From Allomyces macrogynus ATCC 38327 (taxonomy: Eukaryota; Blastocladiomycota; Blastocladiomycetes; Blastocladiales; Blastocladiaceae), in the NCBI GenBank assembly GCA_000151295.1, contig GG745344.1, forward strand, positions 682,755 to 711,886: a DNA stretch of 29,132 nt. The letters are read 5' to 3'. This document shows positions 9,835-19,115 of this stretch, piece by piece. Position numbers and translations under genes: made by a program. Each line of letters begins with the position of its first letter. The stretch's first letter is position 1. The notes under the pieces are model-generated. The model saw only the letters and a list, made by a program, of their open reading frames with translations, searched no databases and was not told the DNA's origin.

Positions 9835-10419
9835 CAACGATGAGTGCGACAGCACCACCAACGCCGACAACGACACCCGCTGCTGATGCGATGAACGCCA
9901 GCGAACAGTCCGCACAAAGGCCAGTTTGCTGGCGCTGTCACAATCAAGTCACTGAAAGGTCACTCACGACAGATTGACCTCATGGACCGCCGACCAGGCA
10001 CCTGGACGACGCCCACCGACCTTGGCCACGTCGCGCCCGACACGTGCATCAAGAATTCGACTGGAATCGCGCTCACTGACAAGTTGCTTGTGACGCGACG
10101 CGACGTCCAGCTTGCAAGCTGAAGCAGTGACAGACAGTGAGGGAACGCCACCGTGCGTCTGCTGCATGTGCGACAGACAGCCTTTGACACGCGTCTTCAT
10201 GGTCCCTTCAGTGTTCTTTGGAGGTGACCAGCGCGCACGCACTCGACCTTGACCAAACGCTCAAATGACAGATCGCTGCGACCTGACGCAGCCGCGATAA
10301 ATATATAACGCGCGGCGCCCCCGCAAGTCCAAGTGTCGCCCGAGCCTTGTCCCGCGCCGTCCTTCCGCCAACAACACCCTGCCTGCCGCCCGCTCCCTCT
10401 CCTTTCCTCATCAACGACC
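9835..10419. other. Upstream region and leader of the rvt gene
   Basis: The left part holds the degenerate Thr/Pro-coding tail of the disrupted copy. The right part is the promoter and leader of the reverse transcriptase gene, including a TATA box at 10302-10308. No other coding sequence is supported. Confidence 0.55.
10302..10308 (+). promoter_or_regulatory. TATA box of the rvt gene
   Basis: The sequence GATAAATATATAACG contains a strong TATA element in otherwise GC-rich DNA, about 115 nt before the ATG at 10420. The leader between them is pyrimidine-rich. TATA-type promoters are typical of inducible genes, which fits what has been reported for fungal rvt genes, but this is inference. Confidence 0.5.
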
Positions 10420-13329
10420 ATGGCGTACGTTCACACCAACGCAAACCGTGGCCGCGGCCGTGGTCGTGGCCGTGGTGGCGGTGCCATTCCTCCCCCAGCA
10501 CGCATGCCGCCGTTCCGCTTTGGTCCTGACAACCCGACCGCCGGCCCATCCTCCGCGACCGTTAGTCTCAACGCGACTTCGAGCTCGGCCTATTCGGAAA
10601 TTCTGCGCGCGACGACCGCGACCAAGATCGAGGAGTTTGGCGGCGTTAAGACGCGATTCGACGCGCACTATGCCGCGCTCGTCGCTAAGGCCGACCAGGC
10701 CGCGACGCCCGTTGAGGTGCTCGAGACGTATTTCCACGGGCTCAAGGACCTGAAGGCCGCGCAGACCGAGTTCCACGGCAGTGTCAAGTCGCTGCAGCCG
10801 GTTGTCGACGGGTTCCGTGCGAATCCGCTCGCGCCCGCGTCGGCGGTCCAACCGTGGGTCGACGCGCTCAAGACCGAGGTGCAGCGCGGGTCGGCGCGCG
10901 TCAAGTACGCTGATCTGTTTGGCAAGGTGCTCAACGAGCACGCCGTGTTCACGTCGTCGCTGTCGTCGTCGGCTGCGGCGACCGGTGCCGGTGCCGCCGA
11001 GGACGAGCGCGTAGCCGCGTCGGATGCGGCCTATGTCGCGCTCAAGGACGAGACTCGCGCCGAGTTTGCGTCGCACGCGTTCACGGCGCCCGACGTCGAC
11101 ACGGCCGCGTTCAAGACGTTCCTGACCGACACGCTCTTCACGTTCCCGCACGCCGAGCAGCGCAAGCATTGGGACAAGCTGGTCAAGGATACCGCCGACT
11201 TTGCCAAGAAGCTCGAAGACACGACGGTGACGGTCAGCGACGTGCACCAGTGCATCCGTGGCTTGCTCGCGTCGGACCTGCTTGACGAGAGCCGCGCTGC
11301 AGCGCTGCGCGCCGTCGAGGACAATGCGCTCGTGCACGGTGAGCTCGCGTCGGTGCTGAACATCATGCTGAGTCGTATCGACGAGTGGGCGTGGCCCGCG
11401 TCGGGCGTCAAGCTCGAGCTGCGACGCATGCTCAACGGGCGATTCCGCGTGTTCATGGAAGAGGACCTGGTCACAGCCATTTTCCTGCAGTATGCCGGGA
11501 CCAAGTGGTCGGTGCACTTCTTCAACCAACTGCACGACGAGCGGTACAGTGCCGACTCGTGTCTGTCCAAGCACGAGGTGGAACTGGCCAAGCCCAACGC
11601 GGCTGCGGCAGCCGACCGGGCGGCGTCGCTCATCATGGCGCGGCGCACCAAGCTCGAGCAGTACTCGATGGCGTCGCTGCCCAATAGCATGTCAGACCAA
11701 GCCGGGCGTGCTGCCGTCTACTCGGACGAGGATAAGGACGACAGTGCCGGTGTCGATGTGGCCGGCAAGGAGACGGCGTCGGCCGTCGAGAGCAAGCAGA
11801 ACCTGCTGCATCTGCTCACGACCGAGGCGCGGTACCACGCGCGGTTCCACAGCGAGACGACGCCGTTCACGGTCGTGCGCACCGACTTCAAGTGGTTTGG
11901 GCCGTCGATTGTGCACGAGAACCTGCTCGCGCTGCTCGAGGTGCTCGGCGTGCCGGTCAAGTGGCGCACGTTCATGCACAAGTTCCTCGCCGCGCCGCTC
12001 ATTCTCGACAATGAGTCGTCGCCCCGCGTGCGCGTGCGTGGTATCCCGATTTGCCATATGCTGAGCACGCTGTTTGGCGAGTTGATGCTGTTCCCGCTCG
12101 ACTACTACCTGACGCGCACGACCAAGGTGACCATGGTGCGCATGCTCGACGACGTCTGGATGTGGTCGTCGAACCCTGCCGAGATGCAGCGCGCCTGGAC
12201 CAACATGCTCGAATACGCGGCCCTGGCCGGGCTCGCGCTCAACCTCGACAAGTCCGGGTCGGCGGTGATCCATGCGCGCAAGGGGGATGCCGCCGCGCCT
12301 GTCGCGTCTTACGCGCCGGAACCGCTCCCGCAGTCGCGGGTGACGTGGAGCTCGCTGGTCATGCACGCCGACGCCACGTTCCGGCCCGACTACGAGAACG
12401 AAGTCAAGGTGCACGTTCTCGAGGCGCAGGCGCGACTTGCGGCGGCGCCCACGGTCCTGGCGTGGATCAACGTCTACAACCAGTACGCGCGGTTCTTTGT
12501 GCGCAACCTCGGTGCGCCGGCGCGCGTCTGGGGCAAGTCGGGGATTCTGCACATTCAGAGCGCACTCGTGCAGATTCACAAGGACATGTTCCCAGAGACC
12601 GACGGCAACGTTATTGCCGCGCTCGCCGAGCGGCTGCGTCGCGTGGACGCTGACGTGGCCGACTCGCTGCTCGACGCGTGGGTCTACTGGCCGCTGACGA
12701 TGGGTGGGCTCGAGGTGCACAACCCGTTTGTCACGATCGCGGCGTGGCTGCACGCGATCGACAGCGAGTGGGACAAGGACGCCAAGACGCTCGACCAGGG
12801 CGACGATTTCGACGAGCTCGACGAGAGCAACCGCAAGGAGTACAAGGGTGCCGTCGGGCGGCACGAAAAGTTCTTCAAGGGCAAGATGGGCGAGGAGGCC
12901 GACCGGCTGTACCGTGTGGGCGACAAGGCCGCGGCCGACGCGATTATGCAGGAGCTGCACTCGGACGACGGGATCGGCGACCTTCGGTCGCGCATGGCGC
13001 CACTGCCGAACCTCGAGGCCTACGTGCGCCGGCATCACGCCAAGTGGGCCCCGTGGGTCCGGCACTACAACCAGATGCTCGCGCGCATCCAGCCGTGCCG
13101 CGCCGGGTCCACGTCGGTGAGTCTGGTCGGGCCGCTGAGCAGACTGGCGGGCGACGGGCCCATCAAGAGCAACCTGCGCAGCATGACCTGGTACTGGTCG
13201 TGGATCGTAGCCATGTATGGCGACTCGATCCTCAACATGTTTGGCACACTCGAGTTTATGCCCGCCGATGGCGTCCCCCGCGCCATGGTGAATGCCGTCA
13301 AGAAGGAAAAGATCAAGTGGGGCGTGTAA
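10420..13329 (+). CDS. rvt: rvt-type cellular reverse transcriptase-related protein, intronless
   Basis: One uninterrupted frame of 969 residues from ATG 10420 (preceded by CGACC). It belongs to the rvt genes: single-copy, non-mobile reverse transcriptase relatives of fungi and some other organisms, reported to polymerise nucleotides and to be induced under growth inhibition in Neurospora; their cell role is unsettled. Order of parts: a Gly-Arg-rich N-terminus (about residues 9-22); a helical, Ala-rich region to about 300; the lead-in RRMLNGRFRVFMEEDLVTA and FLQYAGTKW (about 330-370); a long loop; catalytic motif FTVVRTDFKWFGPS with Asp489; RGIPICHMLSTLFGE and LFPLDYYL; the catalytic pair in RMLDDVWMW (Asp577, Asp578); GLALNLDKSG near 605-613; and the family C-terminal signature WPLTMGGLEVHNPF. 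All three catalytic aspartates are present. No integrase, endonuclease, RNase H, LTR or poly(A) tail is seen, which argues against a retroelement. In other family members I recall His before the DD pair; here it is Leu. Confidence 0.88.
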   Translation: MAYVHTNANRGRGRGRGRGGGAIPPPARMPPFRFGPDNPTAGPSSATVSLNATSSSAYSEILRATTATKIEEFGGVKTRFDAHYAALVAKADQAATPVEVLETYFHGLKDLKAAQTEFHGSVKSLQPVVDGFRANPLAPASAVQPWVDALKTEVQRGSARVKYADLFGKVLNEHAVFTSSLSSSAAATGAGAAEDERVAASDAAYVALKDETRAEFASHAFTAPDVDTAAFKTFLTDTLFTFPHAEQRKHWDKLVKDTADFAKKLEDTTVTVSDVHQCIRGLLASDLLDESRAAALRAVEDNALVHGELASVLNIMLSRIDEWAWPASGVKLELRRMLNGRFRVFMEEDLVTAIFLQYAGTKWSVHFFNQLHDERYSADSCLSKHEVELAKPNAAAAADRAASLIMARRTKLEQYSMASLPNSMSDQAGRAAVYSDEDKDDSAGVDVAGKETASAVESKQNLLHLLTTEARYHARFHSETTPFTVVRTDFKWFGPSIVHENLLALLEVLGVPVKWRTFMHKFLAAPLILDNESSPRVRVRGIPICHMLSTLFGELMLFPLDYYLTRTTKVTMVRMLDDVWMWSSNPAEMQRAWTNMLEYAALAGLALNLDKSGSAVIHARKGDAAAPVASYAPEPLPQSRVTWSSLVMHADATFRPDYENEVKVHVLEAQARLAAAPTVLAWINVYNQYARFFVRNLGAPARVWGKSGILHIQSALVQIHKDMFPETDGNVIAALAERLRRVDADVADSLLDAWVYWPLTMGGLEVHNPFVTIAAWLHAIDSEWDKDAKTLDQGDDFDELDESNRKEYKGAVGRHEKFFKGKMGEEADRLYRVGDKAAADAIMQELHSDDGIGDLRSRMAPLPNLEAYVRRHHAKWAPWVRHYNQMLARIQPCRAGSTSVSLVGPLSRLAGDGPIKSNLRSMTWYWSWIVAMYGDSILNMFGTLEFMPADGVPRAMVNAVKKEKIKWGV

Positions 13330-14103
13330 ACAGCAAAATAGGGGCTTGGTTTTGGTTGAATGCAAATTGAATTGTTGATCACATCTCTGGTTGTTGCAAC
13401 TTCCAGCAGCACCTGACCTTGTTTCGACCCTGCTAAGCAATGCTCTTTGGCGTTCTCAAAGCAAGTGTCTTGCTCCGTGCGAGGCAAATTTGGCCTAGTC
13501 CGTTCCCGTGATTTTCCTGTCTTCTCTTCGTGCCTTCTCAGCGTGTACGAGTCAAAACGGCGCTCGCTGATGACGAGCGGCGATATTTGTGGCCGCGTTT
13601 AGCGCATCCCTTCCCCACTCCACGTCCTCGCTATTCACGACCGTTACTGAGGCTCAGCCGGGTGGAGAATCCGAATCAAGTCGGTTCGCACTTGATTTTG
13701 TAACGAGCAGTCTCTCAAGATTGCCAGTCGACATGAGAAATGAACGTTGGTCCGGCAGCTCGTTGGCGAGACGACTCGTCCAATCAGGCTGTTGATCATG
13801 GCCAGCGACGCCCAAGCCACAACGCACCACGCAGGAACAGCCCAAAAACGCGTTCTTGACCTCAAACGGATAAGTATCCACCTGGGCGTCGACCATGGAC
13901 AGGCTGTGAAGCTTCCCTCGAGCGAGTGGTGTCGTCCTTGCTCCTCGCCGCAGTTGCGGCTCATCGTCGACGACGTTGCCAAGTGCCAGGCCTCCATTGC
14001 GCAATCAATCAACTCAAGTTCGACGTTTCCAAGCCGCGTTCATCGCCCGCACTATCCCCACCACCGCCCAAACCATCACCGCCGCCGCACGCTGCGCACG
14101 ACC
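13330..14103. other. Intergenic region and possible upstream extension of the four-Cys gene
   Basis: This follows the rvt stop. The frame of the next gene stays open upstream from 13747, with an in-frame ATG at 13798, but that extension (MASDAQATTHHAG onward) has no signal peptide and is low-complexity near its end (His/Pro/Arg). It is treated as leader. Minus-strand open frames of about 120 codons here show no recognisable feature. Confidence 0.5.
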
Positions 14104-14976
14104 ATGAGCGTGAACGAGACCTACGTTCGCGTAACCCGCCCATTCGGCAACTACCCGACCAACACGCTCGTCGGTGTCATCGACCGACAATGCGCCGACC
14201 GCGGCACGATCTCGCGGCTCATCGTCTACCCCTCACCGTCCAACCGCAACGACCTGATTGGACTCGCGGTCATGTGCTATGCCGGCAACCCGCGCGACGG
14301 CAACGATGGTGTGTCCAGCGCAATCTTCAAGTACGGCAACACGACGGACACGACGGCGACGCCCATCACCATGGAGTCGAATGACCCAACGGCAGCGCCG
14401 GGTCTGCGCGGGTTCGCCGTGGCTGCCGACAAGTCGCACGTGTTTGGCATCTCGGCGTACAAGCAGACGGCCGGGACGTTGCTCCAGGGCACGCTGTGGC
14501 GGCAGGAGCAGGACGCGCAGGTGCAGCCGTGTTTGCTTGGCGGGCTCGCCGTGTACATGCCCAAGGACGTGGTGCTCGGGATGAACATGGCGTTCTGGTG
14601 CCCGCCCGCGGCCGCATCAACGACCACGAGCTCCACGGTAACAAGCACAAGCACGACCACCTCGTCGTCGACAGCGACGTCGGGACCCGACACGCGCAAT
14701 GACCAGAGCACGTCCTTACCCGCGCTCGAGATTGGTTTGGGTGTCGGCGCCGCCACCCTGGTTGCGCTCATCGCGGGACTCGTCTTTTATTGTCGTCGGC
14801 AGCGACAGCGCGCCAACTTGTCAAGGCATAAACCAAGTAGTGAGCGTGGATTATCGGCAGCAGGAACCGCCACGCCTGTCGAGCAACCGGCGTCGCCATT
14901 GTATCTTCCACCAGCGCCTTCCGCAACGCACACAGGATCAAGGAGCCCAGACACGTTGTATTTGCCGGGGTCGTAA
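14104..14976 (+). CDS. Single-pass membrane protein with an undescribed four-cysteine domain and Ser/Thr stalk
   Basis: Encodes 290 residues from ATG 14104 (context ACGACC). Residues 1 to about 167 form a compact beta-type domain with exactly four Cys: DRQCADRG, VMCYAGN, VQPCLLGG and FWCPP. All four are also in the disrupted copy at 9292-9834, which suggests two structural disulfides and an extracytoplasmic location. A Ser/Thr-only stalk (AAASTTTSSTVTSTSTTTS) follows, then one hydrophobic span at about 209-231 (GLGVGAATLVALIAGLVFYC) and a basic stop-transfer (RRQRQR). The cytoplasmic tail is Pro/Ser-rich and ends in two similar LYLP segments (SPLYLPPAPS, DTLYLPGS). The layout is that of a stalked surface sensor or adhesin. 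No N-terminal signal peptide is visible at this ATG or the in-frame upstream one. The protein may insert by its span alone, or a spliced 5' exon has been missed. I do not recognise the family. Confidence 0.72.
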   Translation: MSVNETYVRVTRPFGNYPTNTLVGVIDRQCADRGTISRLIVYPSPSNRNDLIGLAVMCYAGNPRDGNDGVSSAIFKYGNTTDTTATPITMESNDPTAAPGLRGFAVAADKSHVFGISAYKQTAGTLLQGTLWRQEQDAQVQPCLLGGLAVYMPKDVVLGMNMAFWCPPAAASTTTSSTVTSTSTTTSSSTATSGPDTRNDQSTSLPALEIGLGVGAATLVALIAGLVFYCRRQRQRANLSRHKPSSERGLSAAGTATPVEQPASPLYLPPAPSATHTGSRSPDTLYLPGS

Positions 14977-16100
14977 CAATAAATAGACCGATCCAAACGA
15001 ACTCGACAATGCGCTCTCGTAAGCGCTCCAGACGAGCGAGAAATATCAAGCACATGCCCGCCACAGTTCTTTCTCCGTTGCCAGTTCGGCGATAGTAGAG
15101 CACAGCACCAAGAGTAAGAGAGAAACAGCCCATCACGTCGCTCCGTTTCCGCTCACTCCGCAGCACCGGGAATGACCACAGCACCATTCAGTCGATCCAG
15201 TCCAGTTCATCGGCGCAGCCCACGTCCATCTCAGCCGCACCACCAGTCCACGAGTGGAGTGTTGAGCGTGCGCGCTTATCAAACGTCGTCGCGCACGCAG
15301 CGAGAATGAACCGGAGCAGAATTGCAAATCCGGGTGCTCCAGTCGCTGATCGTGCTTGTCGGTCGACGGCATGCCACGCGAAGCAGCTGGTGTCAAGTCG
15401 TCTCAAGTCGGGAGCAGTCGAGGTTGTCTGATCATGTCAGGAGCTCCGTGCAGAGCGCCGACCGGGTCGAGAGCGCTGAGGCGCGTGCTGCCGATGCGAT
15501 TGCAGGTGGTCCGGGTGCGGGTTCAGTGTGTCGGTCCTGTCAGGCCGTGAAAACGGCGTCGGCGTTGGTGAAGGAGGGCGGCCCGAGTGGAGACGAGTGG
15601 AGACGCCCAGAAGCCGCAACGCGTCCACGTCGCGCCCCTCATGGCTCGTTGGACCCGCCTCTTCGCGACCACCTCGTCCGCACGCCGCCACCGACCCTGA
15701 CCACCGTGCCATACAGGCCCGTAACTGTCGGCGCGTGCGCACCGAGCGGCGCCGGATCCCCATCAGCGCAATGTGGGGGGCGGCAGGGCCGTTACGCGCC
15801 CGCACGCCGCTCGTTGCCAGTTTCGCTCGTGCCGAACTCGCCAAGTGCCCCAGGCGCCCTCGCTTCCTTGCGCGACAGGAATCATGCTGGCCGACGGCAC
15901 ACCTCGCGTGCGCAACGATCGGCGCCGAACCGGCCCGGGCTGCCTGGTGCGCTGCGGCGGCGGCGGCGGCCACGACGCGTGATGCGCGACGCGACGGGCA
16001 TAAAGACCGCGACGGGTATAAAGACCGCGACGGACCCGCCACATTGATCTGCGCTCATCGCCGACAAGACCGACGCGTTTTTCCCAGCACCGCAACCACC
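14977..16100. other. Upstream region of the PEPCK gene
   Basis: About 1.1 kb with no supported gene. Overlapping frames of 100-240 codons are Arg/Pro/Ala-rich on both strands. The right end carries a duplicated TATA element and a pyrimidine-containing leader for PEPCK. The length suggests a sizeable regulatory region, consistent with carbon-source control known for fungal PEPCK genes. Confidence 0.55.
15992..16027 (+). promoter_or_regulatory. Duplicated TATA element (two tandem 18-bp units) of the PEPCK gene
   Basis: Two adjacent 18-nt units, CGACGGGCATAAAGACCG (15992-16009) and CGACGGGTATAAAGACCG (16010-16027), differ by one base. The second contains a consensus TATAAA at 16016-16021, about 80-85 nt before the ATG; the first has CATAAA. 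A third partial CGACGG follows. The duplication may give two alternative start-site selectors. Confidence 0.6.
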
Positions 16101-18083
16101 ATGTCCTCGATCCCGTCTATTGCCGAAGTAGGTGATCGTCGCTATGGATGCTCTCCACCGCTCGCGCTCATGCTCGCGCTCTTGACGGCCGATCCATTCG
16201 CCTGTGCCGACGCTGATACACGCTGATCCTGGCCCTCACCTGTTCTTTTTCCGCGCGCTCCAATAGACGGTTCAGGAGCAGCTCCACCAGGAGGCTGGTA
16301 TTGACTTCTCCAAGGAGATCAAGCACAACCTCTCAGTCGCGCAGCTGTATGAAGACGCGCTCAAGCATGAGCCCGGCACGTTCCTGTCGTCGGCAGGCGC
16401 GCTGATCACGTCGTCGGGTGCCAAGAAGGGCCGCTCGCCGCGCGACAAGCGCATCGTCGAGGAGGAGACGACCGCGCGCGATATCTGGTGGGGCCCCGTC
16501 AACACCAAAATGTCCGAGGCCGTCTTCATGGTCAACCGCGAGCGTGCCGTCGACTACCTCAACACGCGCTCACGTCTGTACGTGATCGACGCTTTTGCCG
16601 GCTGGGACCCGGAGGCGCGCATCAAGGTGCGCGTCGTGTGCGCGCGTGCTTACCACGGTTCGTATTACCCGTATTGCCCGCTCTTGATTTGCGCGAGCGG
16701 CGCTCCGAGATGCGCCGCGACGTGTTTGGTTGTGCTGTCAGCCCCGCGCGGGTCCAACGCGCTTCGCTTCCTGCCGCCGTTCCTTCGTTCATACAGCGCA
16801 CTTTCATTTGCTGCCACGGCACGAACAATTGATGAAGAGGCTAAAATCGCGCGCATTCTCGAACCCAACGTCAAACAGCCCTGTTTATGCGCAACATGTT
16901 GATCCGCCCGACCGACGAGGAACTCGCCGACTTTGGCCACCCCGACTTCACCATCTTCAATGCCGGCCAGTTCCCGGCGAACCGGTACACGACGGGCATG
17001 ACGTCGACGACGTCGGTCTCGATCAACTTCAAGCGCCGTGAGATGGTGATTCTTGGCACGCAGTACGCGGGCGAGATGAAGAAGGGCGTGTTCACGATCA
17101 TGCACTACTTGATGCCCAAAGCCGGCATCCTGTCGCTGCACTCGTCGGCCAATGAGGGCCCTGACGGCGACGTGTCGTTGTTCTTTGGTCTGTCGGGCAC
17201 GGGCAAGACGACGCTCTCGGCCGACCCGCACCGGTTCCTGATTGGCGACGACGAGCACTGCTGGTCGGACAATGGCATCTTCAACATTGAGGGCGGGTGC
17301 TACGCCAAGTGCATTGACCTCTCGGCCGAGAAGGAGCCCGAGATCTTCAATGCGATCCGGTTCGGGTCGGTGCTCGAAAACGTCGTCTTCCACCCGCAGA
17401 CGCGTCTCGTCGACTACACCGACAGCTCGCTCACGGAGAACACGCGCTGCGCCTACCCGATCGAGTACATTCCCAACGCCAAGGTGCCGTGCGTCGGCGG
17501 GCACCCGAAGAACATTATCCTGCTCACGTGCGACGCGTTTGGCGTGCTCCCGCCCGTCGCCAAGTTGACCGCAAATCAATCGATGTATCACTTCATCTCG
17601 GGCTATACGGCCAAGATCGCTGGTACCGAGGACGGGGTCACGGAGCCTCAGGCCACGTTCTCGGCGTGCTTTGGGCAGCCGTTCCTGGTCTGGCACCCGA
17701 CCAAGTACGCCAACATGCTCGCCGAGAAGATGGCTGAGCACGAGGCCAACGCGTGGCTGATCAACACGGGCTGGAACGGCGGCAAGTACGGTGTTGGCAA
17801 GCGCATTGCGCTCAAGTACTCTCGCGCGATCATTGACGCGATTCACTCGGGTGAGCTCGCGCAGCAAGAGTATGAAGAGTACCCCGTCTTTGGCCTGCAC
17901 ATCCCCAAGGCATGCCCGGGCGTGCCAGAGAACGTGCTCAACCCCAAGACGGCGTGGCTCGGCGATGCTGACGAGTTTGAGGCCACGGTCGCCAAGCTCG
18001 CCAACCTCTTTATCGAAAACTTCAAGCTCTACGAGGACCACGCGTCGCCCGAGGTTCTGGCGGCTGGCCCAGTGCTCGAGTAA
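16101..18083 (+). CDS. PCK1: Phosphoenolpyruvate carboxykinase (ATP), three exons
   Basis: Converts oxaloacetate and ATP to phosphoenolpyruvate, CO2 and ADP in the cytosol: the committing step of gluconeogenesis from acetate, lipids or ethanol. Exons 16101-16127, 16267-16657 and 16879-18083 give 540 residues, the usual length for ATP-type fungal enzymes. Exon 1 encodes only MSSIPSIAE before GTAGGT. The exon 2/3 junction (CAC G|CC) restores the conserved [13 protein letters not shown]. Family motifs in order: [16 protein letters not shown] (substrate side), [16 protein letters not shown], the kinase-1a P-loop [11 protein letters not shown] at about 243-253, the metal/ATP region [33 protein letters not shown], and [15 protein letters not shown]. 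All key Lys, Asp, Thr and Arg residues expected at these motifs are in place. Intron 2 (221 nt) is fully open in one frame, so intron retention would yield a long insertion and not an immediate stop. Confidence 0.97.
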
Positions 18084-19115
18084 CCGTGACGCTCACCGTG
18101 TCGCGCCGCGCCTTGTCACGTCGCGTCCAAGTAGTTGTCAAGTTGGGAATCTCTTCTTGTTGTTTATTTCGCGCGCAAGTTCTTTCTTCGCGTGCGCACG
18201 CGCCTCCATTTCGCTCTTCTCCCGTTCTCCCTGTCACGGTCGTCGTGGCCGCAAGCTGAAAACAATGGGCAAGTGTCGCTGCAGTGTACCTATGTACCAT
18301 TATCAAGAAATGACAAATGTAACACAGACTGTCCTTGTGCGTGTTTTTCAGCCTGAGCCCCCATCTTTCGATTGAGTCTAGTACGGGACTTGCAGTGAAA
18401 GGCTATCCACCGTTTCACATCCAAGTGTGAGCGGCCGAAACTGTGCGGGGAGGGGGGGGGGGGGGGGAAGAGGAGGTGAAGGAGCGCGCCAGCTCTGCGT
18501 TCCCCCTGCCCGCAGTCGTCGTGCTCATGGCTTGATTCAAAGGCATTTCAGCACTTTGAGCGCTACCAAAGACTCTCCACTGCTTCCCGACCAGACGCAA
18601 ATGATCTGGGGGCACAGACGTCGCGTCGTGCCTGCTGGATCGCGGAGACTGTCATTGTGTCCGTGTTGGAGCGCGTTCTCAGCGGGCCGGTTTAGAGCCT
18701 CGCTCAGCGTGCGGTTCGCGCGTGCCGGTGCAATTTGAAGAGTCTCGCGCTTCAAGATTGACCACGTCGCGACGACGCGTCGCGATGCACACCTCACGCT
18801 CTCGCGACTGACGCAGCGGACGAGGTCTGGTTCGACAAAATAGCATGACAAAACTGCACTGCAGTCGATGGGAGAACGGAAATCGCTCCCGCGCATGGAT
18901 GTTGAAACGAGAATGAAGAGCTGAGAGGAACCTTGAGGATGGAAAAAGAGTACCCCAAGACTGACAGGGAACAACCAAGGAAGCATCGATGCACAGCCCA
19001 AAGGATGTGTATTTTTCCGTTCAAACAACTCGCACACGGCCCTCGACACCGCGGCGCACCGACGAGCGACGCGACACGGCACGCAGTGCCGCGCAACGAC
19101 CTTGGCCAACAGCAC
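18084..19115. other. Intergenic region between convergent PEPCK and P0 genes
   Basis: Contains the 3' flanks of both genes. A G-run (16 G at 18452-18467, preceded by GGGGA) stands out; on transcripts from the plus strand it could form a quadruplex. Open frames here, including a 192-codon minus frame at 18537-19115, show no family features. Confidence 0.55.

Noticed and set aside
10420..13329. rvt gene as part of a retrotransposon
   Set aside because: No second ORF, nuclease, RNase H, terminal repeats, poly(A) tail or target-site duplication is visible; the flanking four-Cys copies are gene fragments, not terminal repeats.
11692..13440. A 582-codon minus-strand frame inside the rvt gene
   Set aside because: It is antisense to conserved RT motifs and is Arg/Val/His-rich, as expected of the complement of a GC-rich coding frame.
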